The notes beneath the pieces are model-generated. The model was given only the letters and a program-made list of their open reading frames with translations. It did no database searches and had not been told where the DNA came from. DNA of 60,752 bases from positions 1 to 60,752 of the forward strand of contig JAFUAO010000018.1 of the NCBI GenBank assembly GCA_017460665.1, in the 5' to 3' direction. Shown piece after piece: positions 16,132 to 23,481 of this stretch (positions within the stretch are counted from its first letter, which is position 1; each line of letters starts with the position of its first letter). Made by a program: the position numbers and the translations under genes. The stretch comes from Ruminococcus sp. GTDB taxonomy: Bacteria > Bacillota > Clostridia > Oscillospirales > Ruminococcaceae.

Positions 16132-17349
16132 TTAGCTGAATACTGCCAGAAGGAAGCCGGCTGCGATAGCAGAGCCGATAACTCCAGCAACGTTGGGTCC
16201 CATTGCGTGCATGAGGAGGAAGTTTGAAGGATTGGCCTTCTGTCCCTCCATCTGAGATACACGGGCGGCCATGGGAACTGCGGAAACTCCGGCAGAACCG
16301 ATGAGGGGATTTACCTTTCCGCCTGTGAGCTTGTACATGATCTTGCCCACTAAAAGTCCACCGACAGTGGAGAAGGCAAATGCTGTAAGTCCCAGCACGA
16401 TGATCATGAGGGTCTTGAGGTTCAGGAAGCTGTCAGCAGCAGTTGTTGCTCCGACAGAAATTCCCAGGAACACGGTGACGATGTTCATGAGGGCGTTCTG
16501 TACAGTGTCGGAAAGACGCTCTGTAACGCCACACTCTCTCCACAGATTTCCCAGCATCAGACAGCCGATAAGAGGCGCTGTTGAGGGCAGGAGAAGGATA
16601 ACGAACATTGCTACGATGATCGGGAAGATGATCTTCTCGGTCTTGGTGACGTTCCTGTTCTGCTCCATTTTGACCTCTCTCTCCTTCTTGGTGGTCAGGA
16701 GCTTCATCAGAGGCGGCTGGATCATAGGGATCAGCGCCATGTAGGAGTAGGCTGCGATGGCGATAGGTCCAAGGAGATGAGGAGCAAGTCTCGTGGTGAG
16801 GAAAATCGCTGTAGGGCCGTCGGCTCCGCCGATGATACCGATAGAAGCGGCCTCCTCCCCGGTAAAGCCGAGGCAGACAGCTCCGAAGAAAGCCAGGAAA
16901 ACTCCCATCTGAGCGGCAGCGCCCAGCAGCAGGCTCTTGGGGTTGGAGATCAGCGGACCGAAGTCTGTCATAGCTCCTACGCCCATGAAGATCAGTGAGG
17001 GGTAGATGCCGGCCTTGACTCCAATATAGAGGATGTCAAGAAGTCCGCCGTGGGCAAGGATAGCGCCGTAGCTATGATAGTCGGTGTGATCGGGATCCAG
17101 GAAATTCGCCCACAGGTCCGGGTGGTAGAGGGCGTCGCTGGACTCAGGTCCGAAGTAGGACAGGTTCACCAGCAGACAGCCGAATGCGATGCCCACCAGC
17201 AGCAGCGGCTCGAATTTCTTTTTGATGCCGAGGTACAGAAGAACGCACGCCACTGCGATCATGATCAGGTTCTTCCAGCCCCCGTCTACGAAGAAGCTCT
17301 GAAAGCCTGAGCCCTCCCAGAGCGACTTTAGGGTCTCTAAAACGTCCAT
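16132..17349 (-). CDS. oadB: Sodium-translocating decarboxylase beta subunit
   Basis: A 405-residue polytopic membrane protein of the OadB/GcdB/MmdB family, which decarboxylates carboxybiotin and exports sodium ions. Family marks are MGVGAMTDFGPL, the IIGGADGPTAI loop near residue 175 with its sodium-coupling Asp, and the C-terminal MHAMGPNVAGVIGSA helix. About ten hydrophobic segments are visible. It is last in the operon alpha - gamma - biotin carrier - beta, with 12 bases to the carrier gene and a terminator directly after. It builds the sodium gradient from decarboxylation. Which carboxylic acid feeds the complex is set by the alpha subunit. Confidence 0.95.
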   Translation of the reverse strand: MDVLETLKSLWEGSGFQSFFVDGGWKNLIMIAVACVLLYLGIKKKFEPLLLVGIAFGCLLVNLSYFGPESSDALYHPDLWANFLDPDHTDYHSYGAILAHGGLLDILYIGVKAGIYPSLIFMGVGAMTDFGPLISNPKSLLLGAAAQMGVFLAFFGAVCLGFTGEEAASIGIIGGADGPTAIFLTTRLAPHLLGPIAIAAYSYMALIPMIQPPLMKLLTTKKEREVKMEQNRNVTKTEKIIFPIIVAMFVILLLPSTAPLIGCLMLGNLWRECGVTERLSDTVQNALMNIVTVFLGISVGATTAADSFLNLKTLMIIVLGLTAFAFSTVGGLLVGKIMYKLTGGKVNPLIGSAGVSAVPMAARVSQMEGQKANPSNFLLMHAMGPNVAGVIGSAIAAGFLLAVFS

Positions 17350-17361
17350 TACTTGCCCTCC

Positions 17362-17763
17362 TTATGCTATGACGACAAGCGGAGCGCCTGTATCTACGAC
17401 AGCGCCCTTGCTGGTGACCACCTGAGCAACGGTGCCGTCCTTGGGGGCAACGATCTCGTTTTCCATTTTCATAGCCTCTAAGATGACGAGGATCTGGCCG
17501 GCAGTCACCTTATCGCCCTCCTTAACGTCGACACGCAGGATATTTCCGGGCATGGGAGCAGATACTGTCTCGCCGGCTGCAAGTGAAGCAGGAGCAGCAG
17601 GTGCGGCGGGAGCAGGTGCAGCAGCAGCCACGGGAGCGGCAGCAGGTGCCGGTGCAGCGGCAGGAGCAGGAGCTAAGGCCTCGTACTCGTCAAGAAGTAC
17701 GGCCTTTCCGTGCTCTACCTCGACCTCATAGGTCTTTCCGTTGAGAGTTACTTTATATTTCAT
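17362..17763 (-). CDS. Biotin carboxyl carrier subunit of the sodium pump
   Basis: A 133-residue carrier protein. Residues 1-30 form a short N-terminal strand region and residues 31-60 are an Ala/Pro swinging linker. Residues 64-133 are a biotinyl domain with the modification site EAMKMEN, in which Lys99 carries biotin. It shuttles the carboxyl group from the alpha subunit to the membrane beta subunit. Two bases separate it from the gamma-subunit gene. The biotin requirement ties in with the bioY transporter gene at 33868. Confidence 0.95.
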   Translation of the reverse strand: MKYKVTLNGKTYEVEVEHGKAVLLDEYEALAPAPAAAPAPAAAPVAAAAPAPAAPAAPASLAAGETVSAPMPGNILRVDVKEGDKVTAGQILVILEAMKMENEIVAPKDGTVAQVVTSKGAVVDTGAPLVVIA

Positions 17764-17765
17764 TG

Positions 17766-18149
17766 TTACTTGACCTCCTTGATAGAAATGAAGTGGAGCT
17801 CGTTAAGGGGCTTCTGCATCTTGTCGGCTACGACAGCCATGATCATGGCGGCCTCCTTATCGGGAACTCCGTGGAGCTTTACATGGCCTGCGCTTCCGGG
17901 AGCCTTAGGAGCCTCCACGGGAGTGACCTTGAGTGGGTTTGCCTCAACTTCTTTCCTTACGTTCTCAAGAGCAGCCTTTGCCTGGGCCTCGGCCTTAGCG
18001 TCCTTGCTCTTGAAATACGCTCCAGTACAATAGAGCACTATCATAAGGAGCACAAGTCCGAAGAATACCACACAGTATCCGAAGATCGCAGTAACTCCGG
18101 CCTCGCCGATAGTCAGCTCACGGAGAGCCTCAGCGTAATCAAAGATCAT
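17766..18149 (-). CDS. oadG: OadG-type gamma subunit of the sodium pump
   Basis: A 127-residue protein with one transmembrane helix (about residues 17-42) and a soluble tail. In the family this subunit anchors the complex and helps assemble alpha with beta. The C-terminal half contains KLHGVPDKEAAMIMAVVAD, a pattern common in clostridial OadG proteins, and is longer than enterobacterial OadG (about 80 residues). It lies 12 bases after the alpha subunit gene. The assignment rests on position plus the membrane-helix and tail pattern. Confidence 0.85.
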   Translation of the reverse strand: MIFDYAEALRELTIGEAGVTAIFGYCVVFFGLVLLMIVLYCTGAYFKSKDAKAEAQAKAALENVRKEVEANPLKVTPVEAPKAPGSAGHVKLHGVPDKEAAMIMAVVADKMQKPLNELHFISIKEVK

Positions 18150-18161
18150 ACCGCAGCCTCC

Positions 18162-19559
18162 TTACATTTCCTCAATGGTGTATACAGCCTCGTTCTCCTC
18201 CTGAGCCTTGCGGTCCTTGAGGAACTTGAGGGTCTGGTCGGGGTAGCAGATATAGCTCATCAGGTCCTCCTCGCAGCGGCAGAGGTCTCCCAGAGCCTCC
18301 TTAGCGGCAGCGAAGTCCTCGCCTGTGCGCTTCTGATCCTCGACACGGCAGTCAACAGGCTCAGCGTCGCCCAGGACCTTCTTTGAGAGCTCGGGGTCGA
18401 TCGGAGCCGGAGCGATGCCGTACTCGCCCTTGATGTAGTTCTTGACTTCCTTGGAGATGTTCTTGTATCTCTCGCCGATCAGCACGTTGGTAACGGCCTG
18501 GTTGCCCACCATCTGGGAAAGAGGAGTCACCAGCGGAGGATAGCCCAGATCTGCTCTTACCTTCGGGATCTCAGCGAGAGCAGCGTCGAACTTGTCCATT
18601 GCGTGCATATCGGTCAGGTTTGCGATCATATTCGAGAGCATACCGCCGGGCACCTTGTACACCAGAGCCTGAGCGTCTGTCGCAAGGCTCTTGGGGTTGA
18701 GCTGGCCGTTATCGATATACTTCTGCTTTACGGGCTTGAAATAGTCATTTACCTTATTGATGATGTCCTCGTTGAGGCCGGTCTCGATGCCGTACTGCTG
18801 GAGGGCATAGAACATAGTCTCGGTGGAGGGCTGAGATGTACCGCCGGAGAAGCATGAGGCAGCCGTATCGATAACGTCGATGCCGGACTCGATAGCCTTT
18901 GTGATGGTCATATAGGCCATTCCGGTGGTGCAGTGAGTGTGGAGGATAAGGGTCATATCGCCGATAGCGTCCTTGATGCCCTTGATCAGGTGCTCTGCCT
19001 CATAGGGCGACATAGTTCCTGCCATGTCCTTCAGACAGATCGTATCGAAGCCCATGGTCTTGAGCTCCTTGCACATCTCGATGTACTTGTCAACTGTATG
19101 TACCGGGCTCTGTGTATAGGAGATACAGCCGGAGGCGATAGTCTTCTCCTTGGCGTACTTCTTTGTGGCGTTCAGAGCTGTCTCGATATTCCTGAAATCG
19201 TTGAGTGCGTCGAAGATACGGATAACGTCGATGCCGTTCTTGATAGAGAGCTCGATGAACTTCTCCACCACATCGTCGTGGTAGTGCTTATAGCCCAACA
19301 GGTTCTGGCCTCTCAGCAGCATCTGGAGACGTGTGTTGGGAAGGTTCTTTCTCAGGCCACGGAGCCTCTCCCAGGGGTCCTCGTTCAGATAACGCAGACA
19401 TGAATCGAATGTTGCGCCGCCCCAGCACTCTACCGAGTAGTAGCCGGCCTTGTCCATATCGGAGAGGATACCCTCGTAATCCGCATAGGGAAGACGGGTA
19501 GCCATCAGCGACTGGTTAGCGTCACGCAGTACGGTCTCTGTCAGTTGCACTTTTTTCAT
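18162..19559 (-). CDS. oadA: Carboxyltransferase alpha subunit (oxaloacetate decarboxylase / pyruvate carboxylase subunit B type)
   Basis: A 465-residue cytosolic TIM-barrel carboxyltransferase that moves the carboxyl group of oxaloacetate onto the biotin carrier. It begins KKVQLTETVLRDANQSLMATR, the family signature with the metal-binding Asp. CLKDMAGTMSP and LHTHCTTGMAYM follow with the metal-binding His residues. The biotinyl domain found at the end of longer OadA proteins is absent and supplied by the separate carrier gene. The start at 19559 has GGAGG at a good distance. The longer frame adds 35 unlikely residues overlapping the promoter region. First gene of the four-gene operon. Confidence 0.93.
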   Translation of the reverse strand: MKKVQLTETVLRDANQSLMATRLPYADYEGILSDMDKAGYYSVECWGGATFDSCLRYLNEDPWERLRGLRKNLPNTRLQMLLRGQNLLGYKHYHDDVVEKFIELSIKNGIDVIRIFDALNDFRNIETALNATKKYAKEKTIASGCISYTQSPVHTVDKYIEMCKELKTMGFDTICLKDMAGTMSPYEAEHLIKGIKDAIGDMTLILHTHCTTGMAYMTITKAIESGIDVIDTAASCFSGGTSQPSTETMFYALQQYGIETGLNEDIINKVNDYFKPVKQKYIDNGQLNPKSLATDAQALVYKVPGGMLSNMIANLTDMHAMDKFDAALAEIPKVRADLGYPPLVTPLSQMVGNQAVTNVLIGERYKNISKEVKNYIKGEYGIAPAPIDPELSKKVLGDAEPVDCRVEDQKRTGEDFAAAKEALGDLCRCEEDLMSYICYPDQTLKFLKDRKAQEENEAVYTIEEM

Positions 19560-19635
19560 GTACATCCTCCTCAAATAATAACTCTGCCTTAGCAGAAATG
19601 TAATACTGTTACTATATAAATAGGTAGACAGCAGT

Positions 19636-19702
19636 GGTTTTTCGCTTCCTTGCGAGAAAACCAATCAAAATCAATTATAACACATCTCAAAAAAAATTTC
19701 TA
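19636..19702 (-). promoter_or_regulatory. Putative promoter and inverted repeat upstream of the sodium-pump operon
   Basis: On the minus strand TAGAAA (19697-19702), a 17-base spacer and TATAAT (19674-19679). Directly downstream an imperfect inverted repeat (GGTTTT-CGC / GCG-GAAAACC, 19636-19662) covers the expected transcript start and could be an operator. The rest of the 411-base divergent region (19560-19971) holds AT-rich sequence and the promoter of pectate lyase B. Confidence 0.5.
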
Positions 19703-19867
19703 CTGCTATTCGGCATTTTTCCTATAGACAAAAATATCTTTTTTAGAGCATTTTATTCCACATCAAATTTCATGACTGCTGTTTTTGGAGGTCGGGATAT
19801 TATTCTGCACAGTCTCACCTGACCGCCAAGAACAATATTGTGACGCAAGTGTGAACTTATTTACATA

Positions 19868-19936
19868 TTGACGGGGAGGCCTTTATGGTGTTATAATCAT
19901 ATCAAGGAAATACGGCCTCCGCCCTCTTACGGAGGC
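19868..19936 (+). promoter_or_regulatory. Promoter and leader hairpin of pectate lyase B
   Basis: TTGACG (19868-19873), an 18-base spacer and TATAAT (19892-19897). The leader carries a perfect 7-bp hairpin, GCCTCCG (19915-19921) with CGGAGGC (19930-19936), 35 bases before the start. The hairpin could stabilise the mRNA. Confidence 0.75.
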
Positions 19937-19971
19937 AAGAAAGAACATCTATTTTCACAGGGGGAATAAAA

Positions 19972-22900
19972 ATGACTAAAAGCAAGACCTTGCGGAGGGC
20001 TGCCGCCTCTCTTATGGCGCTCTCCGTTACAGCCTGCACTGCACTGTCCGGGATCCCGGCTGCTCTGCCAAGCGCAAACGCTGTCTCCTCCACCTCAAGA
20101 GTGCTGGTGGACCTAAACCGCAACGACGGACGTTCGGCCCTTTATGCGCCCAACGCTGAGAACTGGATCTGGGACGGCGGCACGTTCAAGACCTCTACCG
20201 GCGTGACCGTCAAGATCTCTAACGGCAGCGGCAGCGGTTCGCTTGACTGCACCAACAACAAGAAGCTCCAGAAATACGACGGGACTACCGCTTATATCGC
20301 TGCAGACGGCGTGTTCAACAAGGACAACGACTCCAGCGGCGCCCTCACTGTCGAGCTCTCCGGCCTTTCAAACGGGACACACTCCTTCTCCGGCTGGCAC
20401 GCCTGCCTCTACGGGAACGTGGACCCAAGCACTCTGAAGATCTCAGTGAACGGCTCAGTCAAGCAGACAGGTGTCGCCTGCCCCAACAACGCAACTACTG
20501 ACAACGCCGCAGGACGCTCCTATGTGGAGTTCACAGGCACCTCCGCTACGATCAAGATCGAGGGCGAGAAGAACAAGTCCTACAGCAACGCCTGGCTCAA
20601 TGCTTTCGAGATCGACGGCGCAAGCCCCTTCGACTCTATCTCGAAATTCACTCCCGTGGATCAGGAGAAGCACCTGAACATCAGCGACGGCCTCAACTGG
20701 ACCGCCGGCAGCGGCGCCTCCTCCCACGACGTATATATCGGCACTGACAAGAACGCCGTTTTCAATGCGACCAAGTCCTCCCCCGAATACAAGGGCACTG
20801 TCTCAAAGCCCCACTTCGATCTGGACAGCAGCTACTCATCTCTCCCCACTTATTACTGGCGTGTGGACGAGGTGAGCTCCAATGGCACCGTGAAGGGCGC
20901 TGTTTACTCCTTCCAGGTCAACAGACTGGCCTTCCCTACTGCTGAGGGCTACGGACGCTGGGCTAGAGGCGGACGCGGCGGTTATGTTTACCACGTTACC
21001 AACCTCAAGGACTCCGGCGACGGCTCTCTCCGCTACGGCATCGAGGAGCTCAAGGGCGCAAGGACCATCGTGTTCGACGTGGGCGGTATCATACAGCTAG
21101 GCAGCAAGCTCACTATCCCGGCCGACGGCGGAGATGTTTACGTTGCAGGACAGACTGCTCCCGGAGACGGTATCACTCTCACCTATTGGGGCTTCGGACT
21201 GCTGGGCTGCGATGACGTCATCGTCCGTGACGTCCGTGTCCGCCCCGGCGACAGAGGTCTCAGCGGCGTGAACGAGGTCTCCGACGGTATGGGACTTTCC
21301 AGCTCCAACCACTGTATCATCGACCACTGCTCGATCTCATGGTCAACTGATGAGGGCTTCTCTTCACGCTCTGCATCGAATATCACCTTCCAGTGGAACA
21401 TCATCGGCGAGGCTCTCCACGACTCGATCCACTACAACGCTTCAGACCGCACAAAGACTGAGACCCACGCCTTTGCCGGCTCTATAAGCGGAAATATAGG
21501 CAGCTTCCACCACAACCTCCTTGTAGACTGCACAGGCCGTAACTGGTCTCTGGCAGGAGGTATGGAGAACGACGGCGTCACCTACGGCGGTGCTGTAGAC
21601 ATAAGGAACAACGTTGTCTACAACTGGCGTGACAGGACTACTGACGGCGGCGTTCGCAGGCTCAACTTCGTGAACAACTACTACAAGGCCGGCGCTGAGT
21701 CCAACACCGGGCTGCATATCGTTCAGATGGACGGTAATGAGCTGAACACCAGCGACTGCCAGAAGATGTACGTTTCCGGAAACATCATGACGGATACCTC
21801 CGGCAACCAGATCCTGAAGGCCTCAGATGACGCTTGGAGCAAGGGCAAGGCCAAGGCCAACCCCAACTTGGGAAGCTCCAATAACGACGTAAAGCTCAGC
21901 TCAGCCTTCTGTGAGTCCTATGTGGAGACAGACTCCGCTGAGAACGCATTCAAGAGAGTTACTGCTTCCGGCTCAGGCGCCGGCGCAAACGTGCCTGCTC
22001 TGGACTATATCGACAGCAGATACTACACCGAGGTGACTAAGGGCTCCTACACCTACACCGGCAGCAAGCAGCACCTCAAGGGCATCATCGACAGCCAGAA
22101 AGACTGCGGCGGCTACCCCACCTCCAGCAACTTCAAGGGCGGTACTGCTCCTACCGATACCGACAGAGACGGTATGCCCGACGATTGGGAGAAGCTCCAC
22201 GGACTGGACCCCAACAACGGCTCCGACGGCGCTGTCGTTTCCCTTTCCGGCGACGACTACACCAACCTTGAGATGTACCTCAACGAGCTGGCAGGAGATC
22301 CCGTCCAGTTCAACGGTGCTCCTCCCCGCTCCGCCTTTGAAACGATCGAGGCCGAGGACTACGACTCAGAGTCCGGCACAAAGAACGAGGACGGCGAGGG
22401 CGAGACTCACGTTGCTTACATCGAAAGCGGCGACTACATCTCATTCCGCAACGTGAACTTCGAGAACGGCGCTAAGTCCTTTACTGCAAAGATCGCAGGA
22501 AATGCCTCCTACATCGACCTCTACACCGACACGATCGGCGATACACCGGCTGCTACAGTACCCTTCGGCGGAAGCGGCAGCTGGAGCAACTGGCAGGAGC
22601 TGACTGTCAATATCCCCACGATCTCCGGCAAGCACACCCTCTATTTGGTGTTCCGGGGCGGCGAGGGCTATCTGCTCAATATCGACGATCTCGTATTCGG
22701 AAAGGAATACGTTCCTCTAAACGGCAAAAAGCTGACAAATGTCAGCGTGGCTGAGGGCGCTGAGCCTTATAGCTGGAGGATCGTGGAGGACGCTGCTGTA
22801 GACTCGCCTGTTTTCGGCGACAGAGCCTTCACCTTCACATCCCTCCCTGACTCCCTCATCGGAGCAGAGCAGCTCATCACCTCCTGCAGCGCTAAGGCCT

Positions 22901-23481
22901 TCACCGGCGACGCTGCTACCTTTACGGCCGCAGAGGACCTGTCACTGTACATCGCTCTTGACAGCCGTATGCCGAAGGTCCCCGAATGGCTGAGCTCCTA
23001 TGAGCCGACTGAGGAGACCGCCCTCGCCAGCAACGACCTGACCTTCCTGCTGTACAAGCTGGACGTTGCTCAGGGCCAGACCGTCACTATCGGCGGAAAT
23101 GAAGAGGCCTACAGCGTGGTGAACTACACCGTGTTCGCTGCCGATCAGAAGGCCGCCGTGACTACCACAGTCCCCGAAACGACTGCTCCTCCGGTAACTA
23201 CCACAGCTCCGGAGCCCACTGAGCCGCCTGTTACCACTGAGCCTGACACGCCTGTCTCAGACCTGGTGGGCGACGCCAACGTAAACGGCGTGGTGGATCT
23301 GACCGATGCTGTAGCGATCCTGCAATACGTTGCTCTTCCGGCTAAATACGGCCTTACAGAACAGGGCAAGATCAACGCAGACTGCTGCGATACGGGAGAC
23401 GGTATCTCCGGCAAGGACGCACTGGCTATCCAAATGCTCGATGCAGGTCTCGTTGAGAGCCTGCCGATCTACTCAGAATAA
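19972..23481 (+). CDS. Secreted pectate lyase with CBM6-like module, shared C-terminal module and dockerin
   Basis: A 1169-residue enzyme. Order: signal peptide (about 1-37), a beta-rich carbohydrate-binding-like region (about 42-215), an FN3-like region (about 220-320), a PL1-type beta-helix core starting FPTAEGYGRWARGGRGG near residue 323, a DTDRDGMPDDWE calcium-type segment near residue 725, a CBM6-like module (about 787-918, EAEDYDS and SGDYISF), a module shared with the lyase at 12986 (919-1060), a Thr/Pro linker and a type I dockerin (GDANVNGVVDLTD and DTGDGISGKDA). Core marks are IDHCSISWSTDE and FHHNLLVDCTGRN. It should depolymerise pectate outside the cell within a cellulosome. The start has AGGGGGA seven bases upstream. 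It is divergent from the sodium-pump operon and convergent with the GTPase gene. Confidence 0.92.
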   Translation: MTKSKTLRRAAASLMALSVTACTALSGIPAALPSANAVSSTSRVLVDLNRNDGRSALYAPNAENWIWDGGTFKTSTGVTVKISNGSGSGSLDCTNNKKLQKYDGTTAYIAADGVFNKDNDSSGALTVELSGLSNGTHSFSGWHACLYGNVDPSTLKISVNGSVKQTGVACPNNATTDNAAGRSYVEFTGTSATIKIEGEKNKSYSNAWLNAFEIDGASPFDSISKFTPVDQEKHLNISDGLNWTAGSGASSHDVYIGTDKNAVFNATKSSPEYKGTVSKPHFDLDSSYSSLPTYYWRVDEVSSNGTVKGAVYSFQVNRLAFPTAEGYGRWARGGRGGYVYHVTNLKDSGDGSLRYGIEELKGARTIVFDVGGIIQLGSKLTIPADGGDVYVAGQTAPGDGITLTYWGFGLLGCDDVIVRDVRVRPGDRGLSGVNEVSDGMGLSSSNHCIIDHCSISWSTDEGFSSRSASNITFQWNIIGEALHDSIHYNASDRTKTETHAFAGSISGNIGSFHHNLLVDCTGRNWSLAGGMENDGVTYGGAVDIRNNVVYNWRDRTTDGGVRRLNFVNNYYKAGAESNTGLHIVQMDGNELNTSDCQKMYVSGNIMTDTSGNQILKASDDAWSKGKAKANPNLGSSNNDVKLSSAFCESYVETDSAENAFKRVTASGSGAGANVPALDYIDSRYYTEVTKGSYTYTGSKQHLKGIIDSQKDCGGYPTSSNFKGGTAPTDTDRDGMPDDWEKLHGLDPNNGSDGAVVSLSGDDYTNLEMYLNELAGDPVQFNGAPPRSAFETIEAEDYDSESGTKNEDGEGETHVAYIESGDYISFRNVNFENGAKSFTAKIAGNASYIDLYTDTIGDTPAATVPFGGSGSWSNWQELTVNIPTISGKHTLYLVFRGGEGYLLNIDDLVFGKEYVPLNGKKLTNVSVAEGAEPYSWRIVEDAAVDSPVFGDRAFTFTSLPDSLIGAEQLITSCSAKAFTGDAATFTAAEDLSLYIALDSRMPKVPEWLSSYEPTEETALASNDLTFLLYKLDVAQGQTVTIGGNEEAYSVVNYTVFAADQKAAVTTTVPETTAPPVTTTAPEPTEPPVTTEPDTPVSDLVGDANVNGVVDLTDAVAILQYVALPAKYGLTEQGKINADCCDTGDGISGKDALAIQMLDAGLVESLPIYSE